DNA from: Ailanthus altissimus | Lineage: Eukaryota > Streptophyta > Magnoliopsida > Sapindales > Simaroubaceae | Assembly (NCBI GenBank): GCA_946807835.1 | Contig: OX327710.1 | Span: forward strand, 12,512,501-12,576,500 | Direction of reading: 5' to 3' | Length of the DNA stretch: 64,000 bases | Shown here: in pieces, positions 62,563 to 64,000 of the stretch | How positions within the stretch are numbered: the stretch's first letter is position 1 | How the letters are laid out: each line of letters starts with the position of its first letter | The notes under the pieces: model-generated | Databases searched by the model: none | Told to the model about the DNA's origin: nothing | What the model saw: the letters and a program-made list of their open reading frames with translations, nothing else | Translations under genes and position numbers: made by a program

Positions 62563-63351
62563 TGTATAGCAATATCAAGCTATACTCTTCGGCTTGACAC
62601 CACTTTGGCATCAATTAAGCCATAGCCTTGATAATGGTTTGTTGAGAAAAAATGACCTCAGCACTAATCTCTCTATGAGAATAGCTTTTTGCATTGATAC
62701 TCTTTTACCCTATGTGCATGCGAAAGACATAACTCATAAATAACCAAGAACACACAAGATTAATATACAAATAAAGATAAAGGAACAAACCACAAGATAT
62801 AAGTATACGTGATTCGACCAAAATACCTACGTTTACGGGAATCTATGATCTAGCTTTTTTTATTGATTAGATCATTGAATATTATTTTACATCACCATGA
62901 TCTTACAAAATCTCTTAGTATCTACCACTGTAGACCTCTAAGTATCTCCTTAGATCATTATGATCTTTACAAGATCTTTCAGTTTCTCCCATCTCGTAAG
63001 AGATTTACCTAAGGAATATAAGAATGGCCCGTGCCTTTCACAAAAGGATCTATGCAAAAAGGTTACACCCTCGTGCATTTCACATTTAGTGCCTACCTAG
63101 TTCCATTATTATCTCTTATGGTTACATCTTGATATTTTAGATACTTAGCTTTCTTTTGTGTTTAGAAGGGTTTATATAGTGAGTAATACACCCCTAAAAA
63201 ACCTTAAACCCAGTTGGAATAAGAGTCCACGTGTTTAGGAGTCCAAAACCCCTTCAAAGAAGTTAAAAACAAGCTAAAAATGGACTTTCCCAAAACTAGG
63301 CACCGCGGTGCTATTGTGACCTTGCTTCAACACCGTGGCGCTGGACATTCT
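62563..63351 (-). mobile_element. 5' LTR of the short retroelement, interrupted by copy H
   Basis: It ends on the minus strand with GATATTGCTATACA next to the PBS. It aligns with 58155-58731. The 'caccgcggtgctattg' and 'caccgtggcgctgg' motifs near 63,300-63,345 are GC-rich palindromes. Its beginning is cut by copy H and lies past the window or is lost. Confidence 0.7.
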
Positions 63352-64000
63352 TATTAGGGTCGGTGCTTACGTGCCATCCCTAAATGTACATATACTTGTA
63401 TTTATACAAGTGTACATTCCCATTAAATCGCTAATACTAACTTATATGGTATTATACATGTAACGTTACAGACACTGTAGATTTGAAGGAGTTCGGATCA
63501 GATCTAAAGATGTTTAGATAAGTGCTCATAGTTAGCCACGCTGAGAGATATAATTGTTAAATGTTAGCACAGTTAAGTGTTAGCTGGTTATAATACTCAG
63601 TATATCCAAGAGTTGGAGCCTTGTCTGTAATGGGGCATAGACCTGGGAATATACTAGTAACTGCATAGTTGCAAGAGTTGCAATCAGGAGCCAAAAAATG
63701 CAAGTTGCGTAAGTATGTTCTCGAATATTTATCCCTGATCTATTTCTGTCGATGCGGGTCTGTCGGTGGATACCTTTAAATATAGATCAGCATAAGTCAT
63801 ACCTATAGAGTGTAGATGATTTTTTCTAGCCGACTGTGAGCTTGGAGCTCGTATTGACATATGGGTATCCAGTTAGGACTGGATATGGGACAGACTCACG
63901 AGGCCCTCCGATAAAAATTCTATGTAAGCCGTCAATTGAGGGTCCTCTCGAGTTGAGTAGTATACGTGGTCCTTTGACCTGAGTGCCACGGTAGGCTTGT
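63352..64000 (+). mobile_element. TGTTAGGG-family LTR-like unit, copy H, cut by the window end
   Basis: It starts TATTAGGGTCGGTGCTTACG and follows copy E closely by eye (for example 'gatgcgggtctgtcggtgga' near 63,750 and 'tcctctcgagttgagtagta' near 63,945). Only the first 649 bases are in the window. Confidence 0.85.

Overview
The window is nuclear DNA of a flowering plant, most likely a eudicot. The evidence is multi-exon genes with GT-AG introns that are AT-rich, a plant-type NUP96 encoded apart from NUP98, an S-domain-type receptor kinase, and a dense layer of nested LTR-retrotransposon debris. I cannot name the species from the sequence alone.

Layout. Positions 1-12,500 are gene-rich. 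Two minus-strand genes lie head to tail: a nine-exon DCN1-like neddylation factor (629-5239) and a six-exon nucleoporin NUP96 (6190-12255). An eight-fold TGGGC repeat lies about 210 bases upstream of the NUP96 start. From about 13,400 to 28,750 the DNA is almost wholly repeats: LTR-like units of a 'TGTTAGGG' family, two unrelated solo LTRs with perfect 5-bp target duplications, an inverted pair of tRNA-derived SINE copies, a 78-bp TG...CA insertion, and a small unidentified gene fragment at 17,389-18,040. From 30,357 to 41,900 (minus) lies an S-domain-type receptor-like kinase. Its kinase frame is intact over six exons, but one intron has grown to 8.3 kb by insertion of an old Ty3-like LTR element, and no extracellular domain is present in this window. 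From 42,000 to 64,000 there are again only repeats: a second copy of the 2.8-kb solo LTR, a minisatellite split by a three-level nest of insertions, and a decayed element with a tRNA-Met primer-binding site that is itself interrupted by another 'TGTTAGGG' unit.

How the genes relate. DCN1-like acts in cullin neddylation, NUP96 in the nuclear pore scaffold, and the kinase in surface signalling. They look like unrelated neighbours, not a functional cluster. I saw no RNA gene, no CRISPR array and no clear multi-gene system. The most unusual features are the ectodomain-less or widely split kinase, the retained HFS autoproteolysis site of NUP96, and the 'TGTTAGGG' family: eight LTR-sized copies, and no internal region recognised for any of them.

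Exon borders were set by reading splice signals and protein continuity by eye. Repeat borders marked 'about' are alignments by eye.
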